DNA of 64,000 nt from Triticum aestivum (lineage: Eukaryota; Streptophyta; Magnoliopsida; Poales; Poaceae), in the NCBI RefSeq assembly GCF_018294505.1, contig NC_057794.1, positions 195,347,201-195,411,200 of the forward strand. The letters run 5' to 3'. The translations under genes were made by a program, and so were the position numbers. Each line of letters starts with the position of its first letter. Positions within the stretch are counted from its first letter, which is position 1. Below the pieces are notes generated by a model. That model was given only the letters and a program-made list of their open reading frames with translations, searched no databases and had not been told where the DNA came from. Positions 45,953-56,194 of this stretch are shown in pieces.

Positions 45953-47293
45953 TATGAAGAACTTGAAAGATGGAAGAACCAAGATTTATCCCTCAACTAC
46001 GAGGGGAGGTAAGGAACTGCCATCTAGCTCTGCACTTGATTCACCTTTTGTTATGAGTAAACTTGCGACACCTATTCCTGCTATTCATTCTGATATGTGA
46101 TATGTCACATGTTATTGATGCTGCCACTTCTGCTTTGCATGATACTTATGATGAAACGACTTCTCTGCTTGATAATATTGTGCCACTAGGTGAATTTCTT
46201 GATGAACAACTTGCTAGGGTTAGAGAGAATTAAATTATTGAAAGTGATAATATTGATGAAAGTGATGATGAAGATTCTCCCCTTAGATATGAATTGCCTG
46301 TTGTGCCTAAGGGTTATGTTATGGATGAAGAAACTGCTAGACACTTTTTATCTTGCAATGATACATATGATCTTAAGAAACTGTTAGCTAAGTTGAAAGA
46401 AAAATATTTGAATGCTAGAATGAAATATGACCCTGCTTTTGCTACTTCATCTATCTGTATCTCCGATACGGATTATGATTTCTCTGTTGACCTTGAGTTA
46501 ATTAATTTGGTTGAATCTGATCCTTTCTATGGCTATGAATCTGAAACTGTTGTGGCACATCTTACTAAATTAAATGATATAGCCACCCTATTCACTAATG
46601 ATGAGATAACTCGCTATTACTTTATCCTTAAGTTTTTTCCGTTCTCATTAAAGTGTGATGCTAAAATATGGTTTAATTCTCTTCATCCTGGTTGTGTGCA
46701 TAGTCCCTAGGATATGATTTATTACTTCTCTCCTAAATATTTCCCCGCTCATAAGAGACAAGCTGCCTTAAGGGAAATATATAATTTTGTGCAAATTGAA
46801 GAAGAGTCTCTCCCACAAGCTTGGGGGAGGCTTCTCCGATTACTTAATGCTTTGCCTGATCATCCTCTCAAGAAAAATGAAATACTTGATATCTTTTATA
46901 ATGGACTAACCGATGCTTCCACAGACCACCTGCATAGTTGTGCTGGTTGTGTTTTCAGGGAAAGAACTGTTGATCAAGCTGAATTGCTATTGAGTAATAT
47001 GTTGAGTAATGAAAATGATTGGACACTTCCTAAGCCAACTCCTAAGCCAACTCCGAAGAAAAGGGGTATTCTATTTCTCACTCCTGAAGATATGCAAGAG
47101 GCAAAGAAATCTATGAAAGAAAAAGGTATTAAAGCTGAAGATGTTAAGAATTTACCACCTATTGAAGAAATAGATGGTCTTGATAACCGGACACAGGTAG
47201 TAAAGGTAAATTCTCTCTATAGATTTGATAAATGTGAAATCCCATCTACTAAAATGGCTAGCCAATGCTTGGATGAGTTTGATGACTTTATGG
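45953..47293 (+). pseudogene. gag of WHAM-like copy B, interrupted
   Basis: ATG 45953 aligns with the gag start of copy A (M-K-N-L-K-D). The frame is broken by TGA near 46097, a further stop near 46231 and TAG near 46708. Between these, the capsid core is clear (A-H-L-T-K-L-N-D-I-A-T-L-F at about 46555-46595, and the L-P-Q-A-W-G-R-L block near 46810). The gag is cut at 47293 by the Sabrina-like LTR, and the rest of the element is not in the window. Confidence 0.8.
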
Positions 47294-48454
47294 TGATACG
47301 TCTCCGTCGTATCTATAATTTTTTATTGTTCCATGCCAATATTATACAACTTTCATATACTTTTGGCAACTTTTTATTCTATTTTTGGGGACTAACATAT
47401 TGATCCAGTGCCCAGTGCCAGTTCCTGTTTGTTGCATGTTTTTTGTTTCATAGTAAATCCATATCAAACGGAGTCCAAATGGGATAAAAACTGACGGAGA
47501 TATTTTTTTCTGGAATATATGTGATTTTTGGGAAGAAAAAACAACGTGAGACGATGCCCGAGGGGACTATGAGGCAGGGGGCGCACCCTGGGCCCTCGTG
47601 GCCACCCCGTCAGGCGGTTGATGCCCTTCTTCGTCGGCAAGAAAGCTAATATCCGGATAGAGATCGTGCTAAAATTTCAGCCGAATTGGAGTTACGGATC
47701 TCCGGGAATATAAGAAACGGTGAAAGGGCAGAATCTGAGAACACAGAAATGGAGAGAGACAGAGACAGATCCAATCTCGGAGGGGCTCTCGCCCCTCCCG
47801 CGCAATGGAAACCATGGACCAGAGGGAAAACCCTTCTCCTATCTAGGGAGAAGGTCAAGGTAGAGGAAGAAGAAGGAGGGGCTCTCTCTCCCCCTCGCTT
47901 CCGGTGGCGCCAGAATGCCGCCGGGGGGCATCATCATCCCCGCAATCTACACTGACACCTCCGCCATCTTCACCAACATCTCCATCACCTTCCCCCCTCT
48001 ATCTACAACGGTCCACTCTCCTGCAACCCACTGTACCCTCTACTTGAACATGGTGCTTTATGCTTCATATTCTTATCCAATGATGTGTTGCCATCCTATC
48101 ATGTCTGAGTAGATTTTCCTTGTCCTATCGGTCTAGTAAAGTAGTCAATTGCTTAGGGGCAATTTCGCAACTCCTACCACCACTTTTCCACACTTGCTGT
48201 ACTAAATTAATTGCTTCTTTACCTAAACAGCCCCTACTTTTTATTTACCTGCACTATATATTCTTGTAAACCTATCAAAAAACACCTACACAGTACTTGT
48301 TTTAGGTAAAGCGAACGTCAAGCGTGCGTAGAGTTGTATCGGTGGTCGATAGTACTTGAGGGAATATTTGTTCTACCTTTAGCTCCTAGTTGGGTTCGAC
48401 ACTCTTACTTATGGAAAGAGGCTACAATTGATCCCCTATACTTGTGGGTTATCA
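47294..48454 (+). mobile_element. Sabrina-like LTR, 1,161 bp
   Basis: It begins TGATACGTCTCCG inside the WHAM-like gag and ends GGGTTATCA, with a tRNA-Asp-type PBS following. Its start and end resemble the WHAM-like LTR but the body is different, so it is a related but distinct family. The name is from memory. Confidence 0.7.
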
Positions 48455-48465
48455 AGACCTTTTTC

Positions 48466-48483
48466 TAGCACCGTTGCCGGGGA
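48466..48483 (+). other. tRNA-Asp-type primer-binding site of the Sabrina-like element
   Basis: The sequence tagcaccgttgccgggga matches the tRNA-Asp complement at all but two positions. It lies 11 bases after the LTR end. Confidence 0.75.
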
Positions 48484-48579
48484 GCAATAACGTGGGGTGA
48501 ATATTCTCGTGTGTGCTTGTTTGCTTTATCACTAAGTAATTTTTTATTTTCTGTTCTAAGTTGTTATCTATCTTTAGTT

Positions 48580-49888
48580 ATGGATACGGAACACGAAATA
48601 CCAAAAAAATTAGGTGTACCTGCTACTCATGGAAATGGGGAACCTCCTAAAACCCTCTATGCTGGTTATGTGAAAAATAGTATGTACTACTTTGATAATC
48701 CTGAGAAAACCCCTTTCAATTATGTAATGGGAGACACGTTGGATCAACGTGAATACTTTAGGGATTATCGCTTGACTCAAAAGGGGAAACTATTATGGGA
48801 TCAAATTCATATGTTGCATTGGTATGCTCGGGAACTATGCTTGAGATATGACTATACTTGTTGCTCTAGGATGAGGGCTCCACACCTTCCCTTTTCATGC
48901 AAATTTAATAATGATATAACCTTGGCTTCTTGTGCTAATGGTATATATGTTACTATGATGTGGAACAAATAGAAGAATTTGTTGCTTTTATGGGTGCTTA
49001 TGAAATTGAATCTTTGTTTAAAGAGTGTGAAAATTTTTATGATTCAATTTATAGACATGAAAATTTAGCTATCCTTAAATATTGCTATGAGAATTATGAA
49101 TTCAATTCCGATATTGATGATTTTGTTGAGAGAGTCTCCGCTGTCCAAGAAGAGACTAATATTTTGCAGGAGCCTATGGAAGAAGAAATTGATGAAACTG
49201 TGAGCTCATTGGATGAAAAAGATGAGGAGGAGAGAGAAGAACAAAAGGAGGAAGAGCGGATTGATCACCCGTGCCTACCTTCTAATGAGAGTAACTCTTC
49301 AACTCATACATTGTTTAATTTCCCTTCGTGCTTACTGAAGGATGATTGCTATGATGACTGTTATGATCCCGTTGATTCTCTTGAAATATCCCTTTTTGAT
49401 GATGCTTGCTATGCTTATGGCCAAGATGCTATAGTTCCTTATGTTAAACATGAAATTGTTGCTACAGCACCCACGCATGATAGTCCTATTTCTTTTTGAA
49501 TTCTCCCGACTACATTATATCGGAGAAGTTTGCACTTATTAAGGATTATATTGATGGGTTGCGTTTTACTATTACACATGATGATTTTGATAGATATAAT
49601 ATGCATGTGCTTGCTGCTCCTACTTGCAATTATTATGAGAGAGGAACTACATCTCCGCCTCTTTATGTTTCCAACACGAAAAAATTGCAAGAAACTGTTT
49701 ATACTATGCATTGGCCTTTACTTTGTGTGCATGAATTGTTCTTTTATGACATGCCGATGCATAGGCAGAGAGTTAGACTTCGTCATTACATGATATGTGT
49801 TACTTTGTGCTCACCACTAAATTACAAATCATTGTTAATTAAAATTGGCTTTGATATACCTTGGGATCCGGGTGGATCCATTACTTGA
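48580..49888 (+). pseudogene. Unrecognised retrotransposon ORF in three frame blocks
   Basis: Three overlapping frames follow the PBS where gag normally starts. The first, 48580-48972, starts with M-D-T-E-H-E. The second, 48960-49499, has an acidic centre rich in Glu/Asp. The third runs 49496-49888, ending I-P-W-D-P-G-G-S-I-T. Each continues where the previous one stops, so they look like one ancestral protein of about 430 residues with two frameshifts. I see no zinc knuckle, protease, reverse transcriptase or integrase motif, and no clear capsid pattern. I do not recognise a function. Its place after a PBS suggests the private ORF of a non-autonomous LTR element. A highly diverged gag is the main alternative. 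Confidence 0.55.
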
Positions 49889-50640
49889 GCACTCTATGCC
49901 TAGCTTAATGGCTTTAAAGAAAGCGCTGCCAGGGAGACAACCCGGAAGATTTAGAGAGTCATTTATTTCTATTGTGTCCTTTTATAAAGTTTAAAAACAA
50001 AAAAATAAAGAGGGGAACCCAAAACTTTTTCAAAAAGGAAAGTGGAAGTGAGAGAGACAAGCATTGTTGAAGTGGGGGAGCTCCTTGAACTTTGTTCATG
50101 CTCACGGAAACTTTGTGAATCTTGATTACAGAAACTTTTCAACAAAAATAAGTATCCCCTTGTACAATTCCATTGTATTATAAAAATAATGTGCCAAGGT
50201 TTGCCTTTAGGATGTTTTAGATTACTCGTTGGTTTGTACGGTGCAGGACAGAAACTTTGGCTGTAGTGCGTGATATTACATTTTTTACTGGAACCTCAAA
50301 CGATTCTGATACTTTTTGCACTGTCTTTCTATACAAATTTTTTATTTTTCCTAGTTTTGGTAGAATTTTTGGAGTACCATAGGTATGGTGAATGTTCAGA
50401 TTATTACAGACTGTTCTGTTTTAGACAGATTCTGTTTTTGATGCATAGTTTGCTTGTTTTGATGAAACTATCGATTTATATTAGTGGATTAATCCATGGA
50501 AAAGTTATATTACAGTAGCTAAAATGCAAAAAAAATATGAATTGGTTTGAAACAGTACTTAAAGTAGTGATTTGCTTTATTATACTAACGGATCTTACCG
50601 AGTTTTCTGTTGAAGTTTTGTGTGGATGAAGTGTTCGAAG
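49889..50640 (+). other. 3' internal non-coding part of the Sabrina-like element
   Basis: A 'gccagggagacaacccg' motif at about 49928, which I recall from the 3' side of such elements, is followed by AT-rich sequence with no conserved frame. The stretch ends where the Copia LTR begins at 50641. The 3' LTR of the element is absent. Confidence 0.5.
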
Positions 50641-51718
50641 TGTTGGAAATATGAGCAATTTACCAAATTATTTTATTAATAGAAATATTAGATAAAGCAT
50701 TACTAATATAGCCGCGATAAAGCAAGTCACGCAACCTGACGGACGAAAAGTAAATAGCATTTGCATATATGAACTTGAACTGAACACATCTAGGAGAAAC
50801 ACTAGATCATGTTGCATATATGGAGTAGAATCTAACACATGTAGGGCAAGTACTAGTACGAGGAACTGTGGTAGGACATCTGACAGAAAGAAGAAGAAAA
50901 CATACGGGACAGTAGCAGTGGAAGCACTGGACTTGGGGTCGACATCCTCTTCAGCCATGTCATTGCTGAGGTAGTCGACGTCGGGGAAGAAGTCGTCATC
51001 GGGGAAGTAGTCGTCGGAGTCCGTGATGAAGAAGCCAGTTGTCGCGCAGAGCGCTCCCCAAAAACCTTATCACCCTTCTCCCGTACATGACTCAAAAGGT
51101 GCGGTCTCGGAGGCCTACTGTCCCGACGTGCGGTGCAAGCCGCAAGCCGCGATGAGGAAGACAGCAGCATCTCAGAGATGGAACCGATGGCGACGAAAGG
51201 AGTAGTACTGGTGCGTCTCTCTGGGAGGAGCGACCTCCCTTTTATAGGCGCAAGAGAAGGAGGCGAGAAGGCAGCGACGGGAGGCGAAACAAAGAGACGG
51301 AGGCGAAGCAAACAGTCAGCAGCCGAAGGGCTGCACCGTTCGCATTCGAACTCCACTTTCGCAAAAATCTTTTCAGCTTCCGTGTGACCTTTCGTATACC
51401 CGTAGTGCGTGGCAAAAAAATAGATATCGGCTTGGTCATTCCCAAAACCCGCGGCGCGGTGCATCGTGACGAGGCGTGGCGTGGCGAGGCGGGTGGCGGA
51501 GGAGGAGCGCGCGTGGATATCCCTCTTGTTCTCATGCTCGTACAAGTGGGGAAAGAACCTCCCCTATAAGGAGGTCCAACTCCCGCTAAACTAGCAATGT
51601 GGGACTAAACTTTAGTAGTATCCCTTGCCTTGCACAAATGGGCTAAGTGGGCCTCTAGGATTTATTAGGAATTTCTGAAATAGTTATAGGGCTGCCCAAA
51701 ATAGACTAAATTCCAGCA
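50641..51718 (-). mobile_element. 3' LTR of the Copia element
   Basis: The plus-strand edges are TGTTGGAAAT and ATTCCAGCA, imperfect inverted repeats. On the minus strand it starts TGCTGGAAT directly after a purine tract. A TATA box (51565-51570) is followed by a GC-rich leader. The 230-codon frame 50853-51545 has no domain and is judged a composition artefact. Confidence 0.75.
51565..51570 (-). promoter_or_regulatory. TATA box of the Copia LTR
   Basis: The minus strand reads CTTATAGGGG about 150 bp into the LTR, between the AT-rich U3 and the GC-rich leader. Confidence 0.45.
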
Positions 51719-51728
51719 ATCCCCCACC
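51719..51728 (-). other. Polypurine tract of the Copia element
   Basis: The minus strand reads GGTGGGGGAT immediately before the 3' LTR. This is the expected primer site for plus-strand DNA synthesis. Confidence 0.7.
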
Positions 51729-52271
51729 AGATCCCAGAGGCACACAGAAATTTGCCTTTGGTTCCAAAACACTATTTTATATACCGGCACTACAGTGGAG
51801 ACTGTTAAGTTGAACTTCCACCTAGAACTTCCACTAGTAAGCAACTTGAACAGTGGACTGGGCCTTGAACTGCAAGTTTTCTGTGAATCTACCTTCACAT
51901 AAAGCCTTGACCGATACGTGTCTACCGTGGGCCTTCCCCGCTGGTGGAGCTTATGCATCATACTTCGTGACCTTTCATGAGTTTACTAGAGAGAACCCTA
52001 CTCTCATAGATTGCGACGTTTGACAATCAGACTCATATAGGTGTGTTGTTCAAAAGATGTTCTGCAGGATAACATCTCTGCTTAAATAAGCCACTTAGAA
52101 CACATTAAGATATACATCAACCTGCCATGTAGATTAGGAGAGTATTGCATCTTCATGGAGTGGTATTGTGAATAGTAAGGATACTCTCCTCTCAGTTGAC
52201 CAACAGCTTGTCTTCCACATCTAATTCACGGGATCTCCGATCACAAGGAATAGGTTACCACTGTGAACATC
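51729..52271 (-). other. 3' untranslated internal region of the Copia element
   Basis: About 540 bp lie between the pol stop and the polypurine tract, without a conserved frame. The minus-strand order (pol, this block, purine tract, LTR) is the normal Copia layout. Confidence 0.6.
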
Positions 52272-54405
52272 TCATATTGTGGGTCTCATACCCATCTCCC
52301 TCGATACATTATCTATCACATTACGTGATAGACCCTTAGTAAAAGGATCTGCCAGATTTTTAGACGTTTGGATATAACCCAATGCAATAAATCCGGAGTT
52401 TTTCATTTTCCTGACAAACTTTAACCTTCTCTGACAGACTTCATGTTATCCTTTGAGCTGCTCACTTTCGTGATCACAGTTTCACTGTCGCATTTAATAA
52501 GGATACCCGGTACAGGTTTCTCAACAACCGACAAGTCATTCAAGAGCCGACGAAGCCAATCTGCTTCGACCGTAGCTGTATCTAGTGATGTGAGTTCTGC
52601 TTCCATTATTGACCTTGTTAAGATGGTCTTCTTGCAAGACTTCCAAGAAACAGTGCCACCTTGATGAGTGAATACATAACCGCTCGTGGCCTTTATCTCA
52701 TCAGCATCTGAGATCCAGTTTGAGTCACTATACCCTTCAAGCACCTTTGGGTGCCCGGTGTAGTGAATTCCATAATTTGCAGTGCCTTTCAAATAACGCA
52801 AAACTCTTTCAAGAGCTTTCCAATGCACATCTCCTGGTTTTGAGACAAACCGACTCAGTTTGCTAACATCAAAAGAGATGTGAGGTCTTGTAGCACTGGC
52901 TAAGTACATAAGCAAGCCAATAATCTGAGAATACTTCAATTGGTCTCTAGCAATTCTTCGATTCTTTCGAAGTAACACACTTGCATCATAAGGTGTTGGA
53001 GAGGGCTTGCAGTCACTATAGCCAAAGCGACTCAAGATTTTTCCACATAGTGAGATTGAAGCAATGTAATCCCATCATCATCGTCTCTCAACAACTTAAT
53101 GTTCAGAATGACATCAACCACTCCTAAATCCTTCATCTCAAAACAGCAAGATAGGAAATTCTTGACCTCCTTAATAGCATTCAGATTTGTTCCAAAAATA
53201 TGTGTGTCGTCAAAACAGCAAGATAGGAAATTCTTGACCTCCTTAATAACATTCAGATTTGTTCCAAAAATATGTGTGTCGTCAACATACAAGCAAAGGA
53301 TATCTCCCTCGCCACCACCATGGCAATAGTACAGACATTTGTCAGCTTCATTCACAACAAAGCATGTGGCTGTTAAAGTTCTTTCAAACTTATCATGCCA
53401 CTGTTTAGGTGCTTGCTTGAGTCCATACAAAGACTTTAGAAACTTGCACACTTTTCCTTCCTGACCATCTAGTACAAACCCATCTGGTTGTTCCATATAG
53501 ATTTCCTCGTCCAACTCTCCATTTAGGAAAGCAGTCTTAACATCCATTTGATGAATGAGAAGACCATGCGAGGAAGCTAGTGAAAGTAGAACTCGAATAG
53601 TGGTCAGTCGAGCCACAGGTGAGTAAGTATCAAAGAAGTCTTCACCTAACTTTTGGGTATATCCCTTAGCCACAAGCCAAGGCTTGTACTTTTCAATAGT
53701 ACCATTAGGCCTAAGCTTCTTCTTGAATACCCATTTGCATCCTATAGGTTTGCACCAATAAGGATGATCAGTTATCTCCCAAGTTTCATTCGCCAAGACA
53801 GAATCCATCTCGCTACGACCTGCTTCCTTCCAGTAGTCAGCATCTTCAGATGCATAGGCCTCTGAAATAGAACTGGGAGTGTCATCTATGAGGTACACAA
53901 GAAAATCATCACCAAAGGACTTTGCAGTCCTCTGTCTCTTGCTCCTAATAGGAACTTCATTGTTCTCCTCCACAGGACTTTCAAAGTGTTCCATCGAAAT
54001 TGTAGGTTCGGTAATTGTAACTGGTTCCTGATTCGATGAACTAGGCATCTCCTGATTAGATGAGGTAGCCATATCCTTCATGGGAAAGATATCTTCAAAG
54101 AAAGTCGCATCATTCGATTCCATGATCGTACCGACATGCATGTCGGGTACCTCAGATTTTACAACCAAGAATCTATAGCCAATGCTATGAAAAGCATATC
54201 CCAGGAAAACACAATCCACGGTCTTTGGTCCAAGCTTCAACTTCTTTGGAATTGGAACATTGACTTTCACCAAACAACCCCATGTTCGTAGATAAGAGAG
54301 TTTTAACCTTTTCTTCTCCCACTCCTCGAATGGAATTATCTCTTTGTTCTTTGTGGGAACTCGGTTTAGGACATGACATGCCATCAATATCGCCTCCCCC
54401 ACCAT
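52272..54405 (-). pseudogene. Copia reverse transcriptase and RNase H
   Basis: The RT frame (54405-53032) has the Copia palm sequence: M-D-V-K-T-A-F-L-N-G near the middle, then S-L-Y-G-L-K-Q-A-P-K-Q-W, then the catalytic L-Y-V-D-D at about codon 372-376. Directly after YVDD a 72-bp in-frame tandem duplication repeats 24 residues. A frameshift near 53035 leads into the RNase H frame (53035-52421), with the D-S-N-W block and the S-I-M-E-A-E-L catalytic Glu. A second shift near 52430 is followed by readable C-terminal sequence to a stop at 52272-52274. The RT copies element RNA into DNA in cytoplasmic particles; these lesions make it inactive. Confidence 0.85.
53140..53283. repeat. 72-bp tandem duplication in Copia RT
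   Basis: The block starting aaaacagcaagatagg at 53140 is repeated from 53212 with one or two differences. It is in frame, 24 codons, and lies next to the YVDD active site. Confidence 0.9.
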
Positions 54406-55286
54406 GCTTTGGAGAGACCCGATGTGTCTAACATGGCGTTAACCAAATCAGTTAGAGTACGGTTCTTTCTTTCGGCTACCCCATTTGACTGAGGTGAATA
54501 GGGAGGCGTCCTCTCATGGATTATACCATGTTCCGCACAAAAAGCATCAAATTCATTGGAAAAATACTCTCCACCATGGTCGGACCTAAGCCTATTGATT
54601 TTTCGATCAAGTTGGTTTTCCACTTCAGCTTTATAGATCTTGAAAAAGTTCAAAGCCTCATCCTTAGATTTCAGAAGATACACACGGTAGTATCTAGTGG
54701 AGTCGTCAATTAACATCATGAAATATTTCTTTCCACCTTTTGTCAAAACACCATTCATTTCACATAGATCTGAATGTATGAGCTCTAGTGGTGCAAGATT
54801 TCTTGTTTCTGCAGTCATGTGAGACTTACAAGGTTGCTTAGCTTGCACACACACTTGACACTTAGATCCCTTGACAGTGGTGAAACTAGGGATTAAGTTC
54901 AACTTCGCTAGTCGCGACATGCAACCAAAGTTAACATGACAAGGACGTGAATGCCACACATTGGATTCACTATTGTTGCAAATATGATTAACAACTTTAT
55001 TGCAAATGTCTGATAAGGATAAACGAAACAGACCTCCTGACTCATAGCCTTTACCAACAAAAGTTCCATACTTGGATATTACAAATTTATTCGACTCAAA
55101 GACAAGCTTGTAGCCATCTCTACACCGAAGAGATCCGCTAAAAATATTTTTATTGACGGAGGGGACATAATGCACGTTCTTCAGCCGCACGATCTTCCCT
55201 GAAGTAAACTTCAGATCGACTGTGCCAACACCACGAACAGAAGCACTTGAACCATTGCCCATCAGCACGGTTGAAGTCCCTGCGGT
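54384..55286 (-). pseudogene. Copia integrase
   Basis: Residues 70-155 form the pre-integrase region with H106, H111, C137 and C140, the HHCC zinc site. The catalytic core follows with D167, D230 and E266, which gives the D-D-35-E spacing. The frame is open for 294 codons from 55268 and shifts near 54400 into the RT frame. It is upstream of RT, the diagnostic Copia order. Integrase would insert the DNA copy into the genome. The core residues are present but the polyprotein is broken on both sides. Confidence 0.85.
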
Positions 55287-55640
55287 CTAATAAGACGAAA
55301 ACAAGGAAATATCACCGCATACATGCACATTAGCACCCGTGTCAATCAACCAATCAGGAGAATGACATACTGAAAGAATAGTGGGAAATATACCATACCC
55401 AGCATCCTTCATGTCAGTGTCTCCAATGACAACATTAGCGGTCTTGCCGCCTTTCCCAGGATCACGCTTGTCATAGCGATTAGGGCAACTAGGAGCCCAA
55501 TGATCAGGATCCCCACACACATGACAAGCACCTTTCTTCTTGTCATTCTTCTTCTTGAAGTTCGTGTGTTGCACAGCCTTGTTCTTCCCATCAAACTTTG
55601 CTTTACCATCAAACTTCCCCTTGTTCTTGAACTTGTGGTA
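55287..55640 (-). pseudogene. Copia zinc knuckle and aspartic protease
   Basis: A C-H-V-C-G-D-P-D-H-W-A-P-S-C knuckle is followed by D-W-L-I-D-T-G-A-N-V-H-V-C-G-D, which holds the D-T-G-A active site. A TAG at 55287-55289 ends the frame, but the same frame continues into the integrase block, so one nonsense change separates them. The protease would process the polyprotein. Confidence 0.85.
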
Positions 55641-56194
55641 CTGGAAGTTCTTATTCTGTACCAGATTGGCACTGGATCCTCCCTCGATACCTCGAGCACG
55701 TGTGTCCTTTGCTCTCTCCTTTCCTGCCTCTTATGCTTCAGCAAGGTAGCAAAGTTCCTCCACGAAGGAGGAAGCTTAGTGATGATACCTCCGGCAACAA
55801 ACTTGTCTGGTAGCATACAACTGAAGTGCTCAAGTTCTCTAGCAAATGACTGTATCTCATGAGCTTGCTCAACCACGAAGCGCTCTTCAGTCATCCTGTA
55901 ATCATAGAATTGCTCCATGATGTACAGCTCAATGCCAGCATCCGAGACCCCAAACTTGGCCTCGAGTGCATCCCACATATCTTTTACATTATCAATTGAC
56001 GCATAAGCATCAACTATGTTCTCACCAAGAACACTCAAGAGAGCAGCCTTAAACAGAGTTTTCATTTTTTGAAAAGCTTGTGTCTGTTGAGCATCAAGCT
56101 CTCCTTCAGATTTGCCAAGAGTGGCATCGTAGAAACTCATGGTTTGAAACCACCAGACTTCTCTCATGCACCACCTCTAATAGTGGATACCCTC
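55641..56194 (-). pseudogene. Copia gag, 5' end lost
   Basis: The frame from 56167 contains the Copia gag core (L-G-E-N-I-V-D-A-Y, W-D-A-L-E-A-K-F-G-V and L-P-P-S-W-R-N-F-A-T-L-L). It shifts near 55750, so the knuckle is read from another frame. The gene is cut at 56194 by the chromovirus LTR. The Copia 5' LTR is therefore not in this window and may lie beyond the chromovirus. Confidence 0.75.

Noticed and set aside
50853..51545. 230-codon minus-strand frame
   Set aside because: It lies wholly inside the Copia 3' LTR and reads as Ser/Pro/Arg-rich low complexity without a domain.
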